Assembly (NCBI RefSeq): GCF_027943255.1
Contig: NC_072896.1
Location: 1,054,001-1,118,000, forward strand
DNA from: Anastrepha obliqua
Taxonomy: Eukaryota > Arthropoda > Insecta > Diptera > Tephritidae
DNA: 64,000 bases
Reading direction: 5' to 3'
The first letter of the stretch is position 1, and each line of letters begins with the position of its first letter. Of this stretch, positions 35,872 through 47,435 are shown in pieces. The translations under genes and the position numbers were made by a program. The notes below the pieces were generated by a model. The model saw only the letters and a list, made by a program, of their open reading frames with translations, searched no databases and was not told where the DNA came from.

Positions 35872-35907
35872 GTATAAATACGACTGTCAAATATGTTGGC
35901 AGTCAGT
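35872..35907 (+). promoter_or_regulatory. Probable LTR core promoter (TATA box and initiator)
   Basis: TATAAATA at 35873-35880 is followed by AGTCAGT at 35901-35907, which contains the arthropod initiator TCAGT at the expected spacing of about 30 bp. An AATAAA lies downstream at about 35959. This is the U3-R arrangement expected inside an LTR. Activity is an inference. Confidence 0.5.
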
Positions 35908-36066
35908 CCAATATTAACATAGTGTTAAGAACTACCCTAAAATTAAATTCAAAACAAAAATAAATTTTTATATTTTTCCAAAGTCAAGCAAGCCCTTAAC
36001 TATATTCCATGTCTTTAACTAGCTCGGCCAAACACCTTACAGAAGTGTACGCGCCAACTATTATTT

Positions 36067-39000
36067 TTCAAAAGTGATTCACGAACGGTTTTGTGATTAC
36101 CAACGCGAATTGAGCCATGCACTTTGAAGCAAATTTATACAATCAATTGGCCTAACTTTGCTATTCATAATGAATTATTTGGTTAAACCAACCTGAGAGC
36201 AACTTAAAACTGTCGAATTGGCCATCACAGAAAACAGTGTTGCCATTTTAAGGTTGTCTGTCCTAAAGAAACACAAAAAATACATTAATCAAATTTCATA
36301 ATTTCCATTTTATGAGCTTCTCTAGATAATCGCTCAGAGCAAAAATGGTGCCCAATTTTTATATATTTAACATACTTTTAGGCTACACAGGTAAAGTGCT
36401 TTTAAAATCTATTGTCTAATGACAGTTTCGCTGTTATAAATCATAATTAAGTAATTTTATAGATATTTAAATTATGCCTACCTAGAAAGTCTCAGCTAAT
36501 TATTAGTTGACTGAGTTAAAATTTTAAGCGACTTGCCATATTGGTTTATACGTAATTTAGTTTTAACAAATCATGCGCAGCTGTGTTTATTTAAGTTCGT
36601 TAGGCAAAGCTGTTCAACAAATTTGAATTGGATGTCAATTAAACAAAACATGTTCGTTGTCGAAGCGGTTTAACAACAAATTAAGGATACTTTAGCAATA
36701 ATTCTATTTGTTATAAGAACAGGCCATCAGAAACACAAAGCACAACCGCTCAGTTAATCATCATTTAGCGTAAACAAAAGCTTAGGTACATACATATGTA
36801 CATATGTATATGTGTATGTGTGTATATATAATGTATTCATGCATAATATTTATAAATAATCAGCACCAGAAAACAACAACAAAAACCATAAAATAACAAT
36901 TACACAAGTATTTACACACAAATATAAACAAAATTGTACACATTTTTGCTAATGCACACATGTACGCATGTGTGTATATACATATGTATATGTACAAATG
37001 ATTGAGACAGCGCAAACTGCTCAAAGTGCCATTGGCAATCGGTTCGCAAATAAATTACACACCCTGCCTGCCGCAGCTTGTACGCGCCGCTGCGGATGTT
37101 GGCTGTGAGTGCAAGTGCACTTGACGCCGTCGCTAATGATAAGTGAAATACAAGTGATACATATGTTTGTATGTACGTGTGCATACTCGCGTGTAAGTGG
37201 AGCAGTAGATGAATGTAAGCCAACAAAAGCAAATACGCGCTGAATGTAGGGCGTCAAATAACACCAACAACAGTGTATACACCCAGCCATAAACAAGGTT
37301 GAAGAAGCTTGCGCATGTACATATGTATGTACTGTATGCATGCTCAAAAGCAATATATTGGCTGAGAAACGCCCACTGCTCACTTGATGAACACTGATCG
37401 CGATCGATTCGTGTGCCGGTTATGGTTCTCGCTATTGCTGTTTTTATGTCTGCCGATTGCATTTGACACAAAAAAAACTTTTATGAGAAAAAGAAAAGAA
37501 ATTATAGCAGCTACGACAGGGTTGCAAACGTCTTTGCCGGCGTATTTTGAAACTAAATCGCTTATTGGTACGTAAATCCCTATAACTCTAAAATATTGAA
37601 CTCTTCGCTGAGCGGCTGCTGCTGAAATCTGCTTTCAATATTCTGATTTAACCCAATTCTGAGGCACGAATCTTGTAGCAAATACAGTTATTATCACAAC
37701 CTAATGGGGTTTTCGTTTCTACGAAAAAATATTGCCCTGAGAAAAGGCATGTTTTTATCTACTCTATATAAAATATTGCGAGTACGAATCTGCTGATCTT
37801 TGCCTGGCACACGGATTTCTTAACATAAAAGTTTTAAGTAGTCAGCTGATTTTCAGACTAACCAACTCTCCTGTTGAGTGAGGCATTTTTAGAATCGAAA
37901 AGTGAATATTCTCGTCGAATTACACTTAGTTTAGAATCGAACACCAAAAAATATGAGGGCAATGAAAAGGCCACATTTTTTGGGAGAAACGAAATCGCCA
38001 TAAGAGTTAGATAACAGCTTTCTGCTTTTTTACCTCTATTCCAGATTGGCTGATTGAATAGCAGAGCTATTCTCCCAACCTTGAAACAATAGAAAAATAA
38101 ATATAAATGTTGAAAAAATTGGCTTAAACCAAGCGATAGTTTCCATAGGTTTTACGCAAATTAGCATCAGTTAGAGGGCTTTATGAAAAAAAAAACTTAA
38201 ATTATGGTGATGGTAGTGCACTATTTTATACCTACTTCGTAAAAATAGATTATTTCAAATAATATAAAAATATTGCTTGGCAACCCTGATAACTACACTA
38301 GTGGGATTTACTAACTGGGGCAGCAAATTTGGAGCTAAGTTACTAAGTTAGGAAATAAATTACAAATGGCAAATGGCATAGTTTTTAGCATTATTTTCGA
38401 AACCGTTACTTTTTGCCCTACATTGAGGACGCCAACAGACAAAAAAAATAAAAATAATTATGATTGATAAAAAAGAGCACAAAAGGAAGGTACTAAATTT
38501 CCAAAAAGCTGCCTATTTGTCCACCCGAATGTATTTAGATCAGAGCGATCACTGAATTAAATAAAATGAAGGCCGCGCGCAGAGTGAAGCAAGATAACGG
38601 TATAGCGCGATCAGAACTTACGAAAGCAACAAGACCTTACCGTAATGTTAAAAAAAGCATTGCGAGAGCCAAAAACAAATACCCGAATTCATCAACTTTG
38701 ATTGCCGAGTGGATGTGTGTACATATGTCTGTTTGTTCATTGTTGGTGCTACTTTGCAAGCTTCAGCGCTGTGTTGTTTTCACTTTGCTTTGTGGTGCCG
38801 CTGACATTTTTGGCTGCTTTATCAGCATTTTCTTTATAATTTTGTTTTGTGCGCTTAGTGGCTTGTTTTTATACTTGTTGTTGTTTGTTAGCTCCCAACA
38901 CTTTATGCACTCAACACACTCGCTCTCCCTACGCTTGCTCCTCGCTGCTGTGAGCCTATTGAATTGGCAAACTGTTTAAAAAGTTTTTAAACTTTTTGTT

Positions 39001-40363
39001 TACAAAATTCATTTAAACCTCTAAATGATACATAAAAAAGTGCTTTCTGTTATTTTATTGAATAAACGAAATGCCGTTGGAAATCGGGTGGCTCAAATAG
39101 ATTTATAAACACTTTTTTTTTTTAATTTTTAACTCCAAATGCCATTAAATGCATTATAGAAATTTAATATTCGAAATAAATAAGTTTTAAAAAATTTAAA
39201 ATTTCTTCCCCTGCGGAACAAATGTTTTGCCTAATTTCTAGTGCCTTTAGAATAATACCGCTACACTTTTTCCTCTGTACACTTTGCTCGCTCGCTCCGC
39301 GTTTTTGGGTCTGCTTTAGTACCTTTTCGTACGATACGCCGCAGTACTTAATTTTAGACCAGTTATGATTTGGTTAATGGTACCGAATTTTCGGACTTTT
39401 TTCTCAGTCGCCCAGAAAACAGCAGGAGGTAGCCGAATTGATCAACAGCTTGTTTTACTCACCGTATTTTAAAATCGTTTTGGGAGCAGCTTTTTTAAGT
39501 ATTCATGCACGGCACATACATGCGTACATACACATATGTACATATATAAACGATTATTCACATATATACAATACATATGAACATTTACACCTATTTAATT
39601 TCGTATTTATTTGTTGGTATTAAAGGTGGTTAATAGAAGTATTTGTTAAACATTGGTAGCCACTCAATACTCGACTTACAGTTCGATAAAAACCTTTCAG
39701 CTTGAAAGAAATTGAAATTAAATAGCGCAAATCAGTAAAAAATGCTACTCTTGCGAAGAACTGGTACGAATGCATAAGAATTGCGCTCGTTTGCAAAGCA
39801 ATGGAAGCGTCGCTGCGGATATTAGAAAACAGTTAACGGTATTTTTTCGTGATTAGCAACAGGCATTTGAATATGACTCGAAAAGTTATGAGAATTCCAC
39901 GCTATTTGCATAGATTAGTCTCCGTTATTAAGACAAAAAGGAAATAAAAAATGAGTAGCGTTTTTTTTTCAATAATGGCAAGGAAACACTTTTACCCAAA
40001 AATGTTTTGAAACTGTTTTAGGCAGGCATATTTACTGATTAAACTTACATACATACTTAAAAAAAATTAGAGAAACATTTTTTTTAAGGTATATTTTATT
40101 CTAAAAAAATTTTCTAAAAAAATTAAGAAACAAAATTTCTTTTTTCGCTTTAATGTATTCTATATGAAAATGTTCAACATTGAGTGTGACTATTATACAT
40201 ATAAACCAATTTTTAGCAGAATTACCGACAATCTTCAAGCTGCTTGGTTCACTTGACTTAGAATCGCTCTAATCCCATGAGAAAATAGTTTCGGTACCAG
40301 TAAGAGTTTACGAAAACGCAGCTTTCTATAACTTCAAGTGTCTGAAACGGACAATTAACTAAG
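36067..40363. other. Long non-coding stretch
   Basis: No recognisable gene. ACATATGTA/GTAT microsatellite patches lie at about 36784-36832, 36955-36995 and 37310-37345. The open frame at 38566-38979 begins with basic residues and then runs through hydrophobic, low-information sequence. I do not regard it as coding. Confidence 0.5.
36784..36832. repeat. ACATATGTA/GTAT microsatellite patch
   Basis: Alternating purine-pyrimidine words with TATA and GTAT units. Simple sequence of a kind scattered through the window. Confidence 0.7.
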
Positions 40364-40365
40364 TA

Positions 40366-41177
40366 AAGGGTTTTCCAATAACACCATTAATAAAAATGGA
40401 GCGATGCACGCCTAAACAACGCACTGAAACTATTAAAATTCACTATAAAATGCTGAAAATTTGCCAGAGACGGTTCGTAAAACTCGAACAATTTTGGGTC
40501 ATCGTGAACCACCTCGTCCGACCGCAATACAGAAATTGGTGAAAAAATTCGAGCTGTCGGGACAAGTTAGTGATGTGAAGAATAAAACCCGTGCACATCG
40601 CTCAAGAACAGCCGAAAATATTGCTGTTGTAGCCAAAAGTGTTGAAGAAAACCCAGGTTTGTGCATTCCTCGGAGTTCTTTGGAATTAGGCATTCCACAG
40701 ACGTCATTACACCGTATTTTGCATAAAGATTTGGGATACAAGAACTTAAGCCGGCCGATCATCAACAACGTCGTGTTTTTGCTGATTGGGTCCTTGAAAT
40801 GCATGAAAATGATCCGGAATTCCATCGAAAAATCATCTTAAGGCCCATGTCCACCTCGGTGGCTTCGTCAACAAGCAAAATTGTCGGATCTGTAGCTCAA
40901 AAAATCCAAGATTTATTGTTGAAAAGCCTCTCTATCCTCAACGTGTGATTGTTTGGTGCAGTTTATGGTCCGGCGGAGTCATTGGACCTTACTTTTTCGA
41001 AAATGAAGCTGTAGCAACAGTTACGCTATCGTGAGATAATTAACGATTTTGTATGGCCGGAAATGAATGGCATTGATTTGGACTACGTTTATTTTCAACA
41101 AGACGGCGCTACGTGCCACACAAGCATCGAAACCATTGATCTTTTACAGGAGTAACATCTCTTATTGGAAAACCCTT
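40366..41177 (+). mobile_element. 812-bp rosa-like mariner with perfect 14-bp TIRs
   Basis: AAGGGTTTTCCAAT at 40366-40379 is matched perfectly and inverted at 41164-41177. TA flanks both ends (40364-40365, 41178-41179). The interior is a transposase pseudogene whose 3' third is deleted: the right TIR follows about 10 bases after the truncated reading frame stops. Perfect termini and TA duplication suggest it moved in its deleted form, using transposase supplied elsewhere. Confidence 0.88.
40396..41155 (+). pseudogene. rosa-like (DD41D) transposase, C-terminally deleted
   Basis: The start codon opens MERCTPKQRTETIKIHYKML. After a frameshift, the 126-codon piece 40461-40841 supplies HREPPRPTAIQKLVKKFELS, ENIAVVAKSVEENPG and GIPQTSLHRILHKDLGY, the bipartite DNA-binding domain. 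Further shifts give FHRKIIL.DEAH (first Asp region), GGFVNKQNCRI, PQRVIVWCSLWSGGVIGPYF and VYFQQDGATCHTSIETIDLL (second Asp), then a stop at 41153-41155. In the related DD41D group the third Asp lies 41 residues further on; it is deleted. Four or more lesions make it inactive. Confidence 0.85.
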
Positions 41178-41237
41178 TAGAATATTTGAAGTTCAATTCT
41201 TACTTCTTGAACAATATGAACTCAGTCGTGCATTTCT

Positions 41238-41300
41238 GTTACGAAAAAGCCCCCAGTAGCAACAATCATCCATTCAAAGGCAGCACAAAGCTATATTACT
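41238..41300 (+). mobile_element. Possible diverged SINE fragment
   Basis: TTTCTGTTACGAAAAAGCCC and the following bases align loosely with TTTCTGCCATGAAAAAGCTC at about 29485, including a CCATTCAAAGGC versus CCGTTCGAAGTC stretch. If real, it is an old piece of the SINE body. The match is weak. Confidence 0.35.
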
Positions 41301-43494
41301 TTAGATTTCTTTAAAATATCCAGCTTCCTGAAACTGAAAAAAAAACATATGTAGGTAGGTGAAATGGTTGAAGTAACAGTCTTTCACTCACCAAGGTATA
41401 AAAACAAAGTAAAATAAAATAAAAACATTTATTTAATATAGTAGTAAATAATCATTGAAGAGGAGCGTATTACCTTCGCGTGGATATCAAATCCAAAATA
41501 TCCAGTTGTATTTTTCAATAGTTTTATCGTATCTATTTATCGAATTGCTCAGGGCATAACAACCAGTTCATAATCTTTAGCGAGTTTGTCCATAATCTAT
41601 TCCCTTCAGATGAGCTTGAAAATTTCCATTAATAAATGAGATGATCTCTCGCTTAAAGAAGAAATATTCCAGGTATTTGCACAATTATCATTTCAAGTGG
41701 CTTCAGATGGCACATTTCTAGCAATGATACTTAAGATATTTCGTCATTTTTAAGGTTTTTATATGCCAACGCACGTTTGCCTCGAAACAATTTTAGTTTC
41801 ATTCTTTGCATAGACAGTGACGCAAAACGGTGCGCAACAAAAAGAGAAAAACAAAGCTTATCAAGTGTCAGAATAAAGCTTATCAGAGTAGGGTAAGATT
41901 TCCTGGTAATGAGGCTGTAAGCAATTGGAAATCTCTAAATTTGAAGAAGATAAATTTTATCAAATAATGTCAATGTGGCAGCTATTTTAAATTCAATTAT
42001 TTAAATTTTTCAATGCCTAGATACTCGTAAGCTATCCACTTACAAAGGCTAGCGGAGCAAAGTAAGCTCATCGTGATTACGGATAAATATCTTAAACCAG
42101 AAATGATTTTACATTTGATAATTCTCTTGATATATACACCAGTCATCAAATGTACTTTACGAAAAGAGAACATACTTTTCTCAAATGATCATAAGATCGT
42201 AAATAAACGTGAATATGTATGTATCAGACTATATGTGGCTATGTAAGTTCAGTCAATAAATGCCCACTACAAAAGAAGTTTTTGGGAATAACTAAATTCG
42301 AAGTGGTTTTATCACTCCGGCGCTCATTATCGAATTAAATTTTAATATTCAAGATCATTAATATGATTATGTTGCGAATCTCTAATTGTACCGTTACTAG
42401 TGCCGCTATACACTTTATCCGAAAAATTTGCACGGAAGTATTCGTATTATTTTGAACTATCCATAGCAGGCGAACATAAGTGAGGAACGCGCAAGAAATC
42501 GACAACCAAAGCCCTCACGTAGGTCTATTATATGTACGTGTGTATGTATGTACGTATGTATGCATGTATGCATGTATGTATGTGTATTCTGTACTATTTA
42601 ATTACTCGTCATAGAGACATTCATAAACAAATAAAAAACGTTTACTTACATACATATGTACGCACACACACATATATATACTTGACCGCCTAGTGATATT
42701 TGTTTAAGTGATTACCCCACAATTGTTCTAATTGCCCCTTTCTTTGATGAATAGTATGACGCGCCATGGTTGCTCCAACAAAACCGATCACATTAACTTT
42801 TAAGTAATCGGAAAATAAAATTTAAAGTTTTTTCTAGGTACCCAACTGTTTCAGAGCTGTTCCGCCTGTTCTTTCAGTGAAATACAAACCCTACTGGAAA
42901 AACTTCTGTTCTTCTTACCTTTTCCAATATCATTTTCAGTAGTTCGGAATAGTACCGCATTGAGAGATTTGAGCTGATACACCCCAATCTCATAGAAAGG
43001 CGATATCAGTAACTCAACCACACCTTTTCGGCACTCGCTATTCTAATAATGCAGTCTGAAAAGCGATACATTTAAAGCTACCACTTTTTAGTACCTCTTT
43101 TAAAAATAAAACATCCAATAGTAGTAAGGAATCTCTTCAACTTATTCGAAAGGAATACACATTTTTAAAGCTAATCATAATAGTGGTTTTAGAAAATCTA
43201 TAGAGTTACAGTTTACTTCAAAAGTATTTTATTTTTGTAAAATATCTCGTATATTAAAACTGTAAAGCACTTCCGTATTGCCTTCAATAAATTTACAGGT
43301 TTACTACCTGCTTTGATTGCTGAGAAAGAAAAGGAAGTAAATATGATCAGTCTTAGAAAGTTTAAGGAATTGACTACTTGGGGTCTTATCAGCTTCGCGT
43401 GCGCTCAGCGAGTCCTGGAAAAGAATATCAACTTGCAAAGTAAGGAAATTCTTTTGGCCACGGGTGTATCGGTACTTCGATTGAAGGAACTTTT
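41301..43494. other. Non-coding AT-rich stretch
   Basis: No recognisable coding content. A GTAT/GCAT microsatellite lies at 42533-42585. Confidence 0.5.
42533..42585. repeat. (GTAT)n microsatellite with GCAT variants
   Basis: About a dozen GTAT-type tetranucleotides in tandem, with GCAT and GTAC variants. Confidence 0.85.
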
Positions 43495-43740
43495 ACAGCT
43501 ACAAAAGTTACAGCTCTTTAATTTGGCGGGTATCCTTTTCAGCACTTTACGTTTGGCATCCATATGATGATATCTGACATTGATTCGACGCTCTTTTGCA
43601 GCAGCTGTCTGAAGGATGAGGTGGAGTTACTTCAGGACTAGACCAGCACTAGACCTGCGGAGGTACAATACAGAGCAGATTCACATATTTTTCAGCTGAT
43701 AAATGTCATCAGTAGTACAAAGCGATTAGCACAATCGTAA
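43495..43740 (+). pseudogene. Decayed LINE C-terminus, same family as 15228-17303
   Basis: In one frame the sequence reads FTFGIHMMISDIDSTLFCSS and CLKDEVELLQ, then IFQLINVISSTKRLAQS. This aligns in order with LGVHAVRLGITSSPFC, CMEDEVESFQ and the C-terminal ISSLLRL of the copy at 15228-17303. Cys and spacing of the knuckle are partly kept; a stop lies after ELLQD. It is an old fragment without a recognisable tail or target duplication. Confidence 0.6.
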
Positions 43741-45584
43741 GCGGTCATCTTTCGGTATTTTTTATAACTCTCCAACCCACCACCAATCCCTCTATCCACT
43801 TATTTTCTACTTCAATGCAAAGGGAGAAGCCTCTTGCAATGCTATCACAATGAATGATAAAGGGCAGCAGCCATATAAACTAATAAACTGAATACCGAAT
43901 TCTAGTGTTACGGAACTTAATTTGAAGACCCTAATATAAAAACATGAAACATAAAAAAGTATTTATTTTCAATGCAAAAACTGTAAAACAGAGTAACGAA
44001 TTTATCAATGATTCCAAAAAATGCCACTTCAAATAAGATCTGAAGATGAAAGATGGAATTAGTAACGTAACAGGTTCTGATCTTATTTTGCAATGTACAT
44101 TTTGTTTATTTATTTATTAAGCCAATGAATTTAATAAATTCTTATACTATTCTATAAGTAGACATATCTTAAGGTTAATAGAAGAAAATAAATTATTTAT
44201 AAAAAATGTTCAAATAATGTAATAGATGGTATTCTGAATATCAAAATTCTATCTCAATAAATTCAGATGCTTTATTAAACTCAATAAGGGCTCTTGCAGG
44301 TGGAGCATTTCGAGCATAAAGAGATTTTGAGAGCCCAACATAGAAAAGGCTTCTTTTTTTCGCCAAGACTTGGCGAGTGGCGAATAGATGAAGCAAATGA
44401 ACATATCATATTTCGACAACGATTATTATTTTCCAAAACACAAAAAGTGCGAAACAGGTTTTTTACTCATAAATTCATTACTCAAAACCAACTCATTTTA
44501 GCTACTGGGCATTCAGCTCAATTGAAGTTTGAGGTGTCCTCTTGATTTGGAAAAAGTTATAAAAAAATACACTCTTTGAAATATTGAATTTCGAAAAAAT
44601 TTCAATTTTTTTTCTTTTTTGCTAAATAAAAAATTTTCAACTACTTTTTTGCAATTGTTTCTGCATTAAGTCGGTTGTGTAAGTAAAGACAATCATTTTG
44701 AACCCAGAATTATTAAAATCGGTTCACTTTTGACTAAGTTATGAGCATTAAAAAAAAAAATTCTTATATAATTAAAAAAAATTGATTTTGAGCCGAAAAC
44801 CAAAATTGCCGATAACTCTTGAAAAAAATTTTTTTCGGGCAAACAAAAAAATACGTGTCTCATTATTTTGACCAGAGAGCAACATATTTGAGTTACATCG
44901 AAATCGAAGAACATGACCCGAATTGAAATGGAAAGCATCTATACCTTCACAGAAATTTGTTTGGTACATTTTTTTGTTTTACTAAATTACTGCCTACTTT
45001 AAACATTGCGAGATATAATTTAAAAAAAGTTTGATAGAATTCTGGTCAACAACCAGCCAGCTTTCACACTCCTGGTAATTCTAAAAGGTAACTAAAACCG
45101 TCATCAGCTCAGATTTTACCTGTAGGGTATTGACGATGCTATTGTCATACATATATTTGCAAACATACATACATATGTAGATATATTTACTTTTTCGGGC
45201 GTGTTGACGTTTGCACATAAGAACTCTTTGCTCATTGTTAGTAGGTATTGTAGGGTACGATCACATACTATGTATGTGAGTATGAGGCTACACTTCATTT
45301 AATTCAAAGTTTATTGTAGCCAACATTCATCAGAACTGCTTAAAAGCGGCCAGTAATCAACTTGGTTATACCCAAAATGTGTTGTTTTACTCCGGAGCCT
45401 CTTTTTAATTATTTCCATAAAGAATATTTCTGTGAAAATTTATGTTTTTTAAACAAATTGAAGTCTATTCCATGCTCCCACAGTTGCTTACTCATCCACA
45501 CACACACGAGTTTTTTATTTATGTATGGGTGTACATTTTTTTATCCAAAAGCTCACAAACCACAAATTAAGATAAAATAACACT

Positions 45585-45665
45585 TACACACCATTGCTGG
45601 GCGCCTATACAATTGGGTACAAAAAACCAATGGACTTCCTACAAAATGCAGAAAAGCGAAAGTAA
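45585..45665 (+). repeat. 80-bp sequence repeated inverted at 57234-57313
   Basis: The core CTGGGCGCCTATACAATTGG and the following 50 bases recur on the minus strand at 57313-57234 with only about six differences. In one frame both copies read LLGAYTIGYKKP(M/L)DFL, then NAEKRK and a stop. I do not recognise this peptide. The flanks diverge quickly. Confidence 0.7.
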
Positions 45666-46042
45666 AAGATGCCCCACACCAGTCGACAACAATTACAACA
45701 AAACCACGTTAAATGCGTCATCAAAAATTAAGCAAAGTTTTTAATGTTTTGTACTCATACAACGAAAGCGCGACGGTGGGGAGAGGAGGGAGCGCGAGCC
45801 CCAGCCAGGCAGAGACAGCCATGGCCCACTTTCCATCAAACAAAAGTACCAAAAAAAAAAGAAATTTGGCTTTAGGTTAAACTAATGTGCATGTGTGAGT
45901 GTGTATGTGACTACCTCATCAGTAGCTCTCTCATCAGTCTGCTCGCCGAATATCAGTGTCGAAAACTTAAAGTACCGTTGTAAAGTTCAACAACGAAAAC
46001 ATTTTGCTTTTAAAATGCCTCTTCGCTTGAAGTGAGCTGGCT

Positions 46043-46192
46043 GTCGTATGTTAGTGCGCAACGCTTTGTCACATACGACAAAATATTTGGTACGCACTGC
46101 TTTCGAATTTTATAACCGGCTGTTGCTTATTCAATTCCACTGGTGGCAATGAAACGTCGTATGTGTCTGAGCAAGCGGTATGCACATACGAC
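46043..46192. repeat. Two 37-bp dyad-symmetry motifs in tandem
   Basis: 46043-46079 and 46156-46192 both start GTCGTATGT and end ACATACGAC, giving stems of 9 and 10 bp around loops of 19 and 17 bases. The loops are only loosely related. The two dyads are 113 bp apart. Function unknown; they could be protein-binding sites or termini of a tiny element. Confidence 0.6.
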
Positions 46193-46660
46193 ATCATGTG
46201 GCGGTTCTTTGCGTTTGAGGCTGTTTTGGGGTTTTGGTTTTTTTTCTTCAGGCAAGTGCGTGTTGTTTCTATTATACATACATACATTCTCATATATAAA
46301 CACGATCAAGACTTATCTGTCAGAGAAAAATTGGATGGTTGCGTGTCAACCATTGCTGCGTCGCTGGTGGAAAAAGTTTAATTTTTTTCATTTTAACAAT
46401 TAGTTCCAAAATGTTTATCATGCCAGCTGAGCGAATGTGGCTAGAAAGTTTGGCAGATAAATTAGGAAGTCATTCCAAGTAGAGCAGCTATTTTAATGGA
46501 ACAAATCGATAATAATAAAGTTTAGAATATACATAAATAAGTCAAATTGAAAGTATTTATGTCATTAAGAATAGCGCCAAATCAACACCTTGAAGGCATT
46601 TCCCAAGGCAAACTTTTGTGATTGTTTTCACTAGGAATGAAGTATTTGTTAATATTCTTA

Positions 46661-46666
46661 TGCATG

Positions 46667-46697
<31 letters not shown>

Positions 46698-46700
46698 GTA
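46661..46700. repeat. (CATA)n microsatellite
   Basis: Tandem CATA units, the longest such run in the window. Confidence 0.9.
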
Positions 46701-47285
46701 CTTAAGTGCTTGCAAACTTGTTAATCTAATCGAAACTGTATATCAAAAGAATCGTTTTGTGTTGTTCTAGTCATATTATATTCCCTATATTGTCCCTATA
46801 TGTTTCTAAGTACAATAAAAACGTTCTAAAAATTATGAATAATATGAAAATAAACACTAAAAATACACTAAAAATGTACTAAAATTATGTATAAGTACTA
46901 TTTTTTTAATGAAATTTTAATTCGCGATTCAATTCAACACTCGCCTTTATACGCTTAGAGTAGGAATAAGAAATCAGAAATTTCAAAGCAATAACGCTCC
47001 GTTAGCAGTTTCTCAAATGTTGTATTCCGAACCAACACGCAGTCTGTAGGGCCAATGCACTCTTACGTAGTTAGCCTCCAACAGTTCAGAGATTACTTAA
47101 AGTTGAACCGAATAACCGCTAAAAAGAGTTTAATATTAGAGGATGGAATAATCTGAGGGTATTTTCTCGATGTACCAACCTTATTTTAGACATGATTTCA
47201 CTTGTGATAAGTCATTTGGAATTTGTATAATACTGACGAATTTTCTGAGGTTAAGTGGAAGGTAAATATGTAAATTTGTACGTAT

Positions 47286-47435
47286 GGGGTGTTTGTTTTA
47301 GCTGCATGAGAACTATCGATTACTATGGTTTAACAGCTGAGAACGGCAAACTGTGTTAACATTTCTGTTCAGTAAGGCTTGACAAGTCATCATGAATCGT
47401 TGGGCGCTAGAAGAACGCTTTCAAACAGCTTTATT
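47286..47435 (+). mobile_element. 5' end fragment of a rosa-like mariner
   Basis: Aligns with 22582-22725 over about 140 bases from GGGGTGTTTG. It continues through CATC into an ATG at about 47391 that opens MNRWALEERFQTALFF, resembling the MNRLTNEKRLQ start at 25368. The reading frame then loses similarity, so only the terminus, 5' UTR and first codons remain. Confidence 0.65.

Larger units (their letters stand above)
34898..36020 (+). mobile_element. gypsy-like LTR relic (solo LTR or rearranged element)
   Basis: The insert begins AGTTAA and ends TTAACT and is flanked by AGCT on both sides (34894-34897, 36021-36024). Inverted AGTTA/TAACT ends and a 4-bp duplication are typical of the gypsy group. 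The word TTAAGGAATGA plus TCATTCACAAAT occurs at the left edge (about 34900) and again at about 35657, so 35656-36020 may be one LTR of about 365 bp and the rest a deleted body. A 27-bp tandem duplication lies at 35743-35796. No gag, pol or env coding remains. The LINE at 34960-35406 inserted later. Confidence 0.65.
34841..36066 (+). mobile_element. SINE 3' part, split by an LTR insertion
   Basis: The left part (34841-34897) contains GGAACAACATCCAGACG and CACAAATAGGAGGAGAAGCT. The right part (36021-36066) continues with AGCTCGGCCAAACACC, GTGTACGCGCC and a TATT tail. AGCT is present on both sides as the target duplication of the LTR. The body words match the SINE pieces at 6966-7203 and 29487-29616. 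Head and upstream body are missing. The last about 40 nt resemble the RTE 3' end at 9745-9787. Confidence 0.75.
43741..47285. other. Non-coding stretch with repeats and two dyads
   Basis: Very AT-rich and homopolymer-rich at 44560-44960. The 84-codon open frame at 44294-44545 has no motif I know. The stretch contains the 45585-45665 sequence that recurs inverted at 57234-57313, the twin dyads at 46043-46192 and a CATA microsatellite at 46661-46700. Confidence 0.5.

Noticed and set aside
38566..38979. 137-codon open frame starting MKAARRVKQ
   Set aside because: After the basic start it becomes hydrophobic, low-information sequence from T-rich DNA. No supporting context.
29388..41237. Homology between the right flanks of the two deleted rosa-like elements
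   Set aside because: Both flanks lead to SINE-like sequence within about 100 bp, but the intervening bases do not align convincingly.
42533..42585. CRISPR-like repeat array
   Set aside because: Plain tetranucleotide microsatellite. The genome is eukaryotic and there are no spacers.
44560..44960. AT-rich homopolymer region as a new element
   Set aside because: No TIR, target duplication or second copy was found. Composition alone is not evidence.
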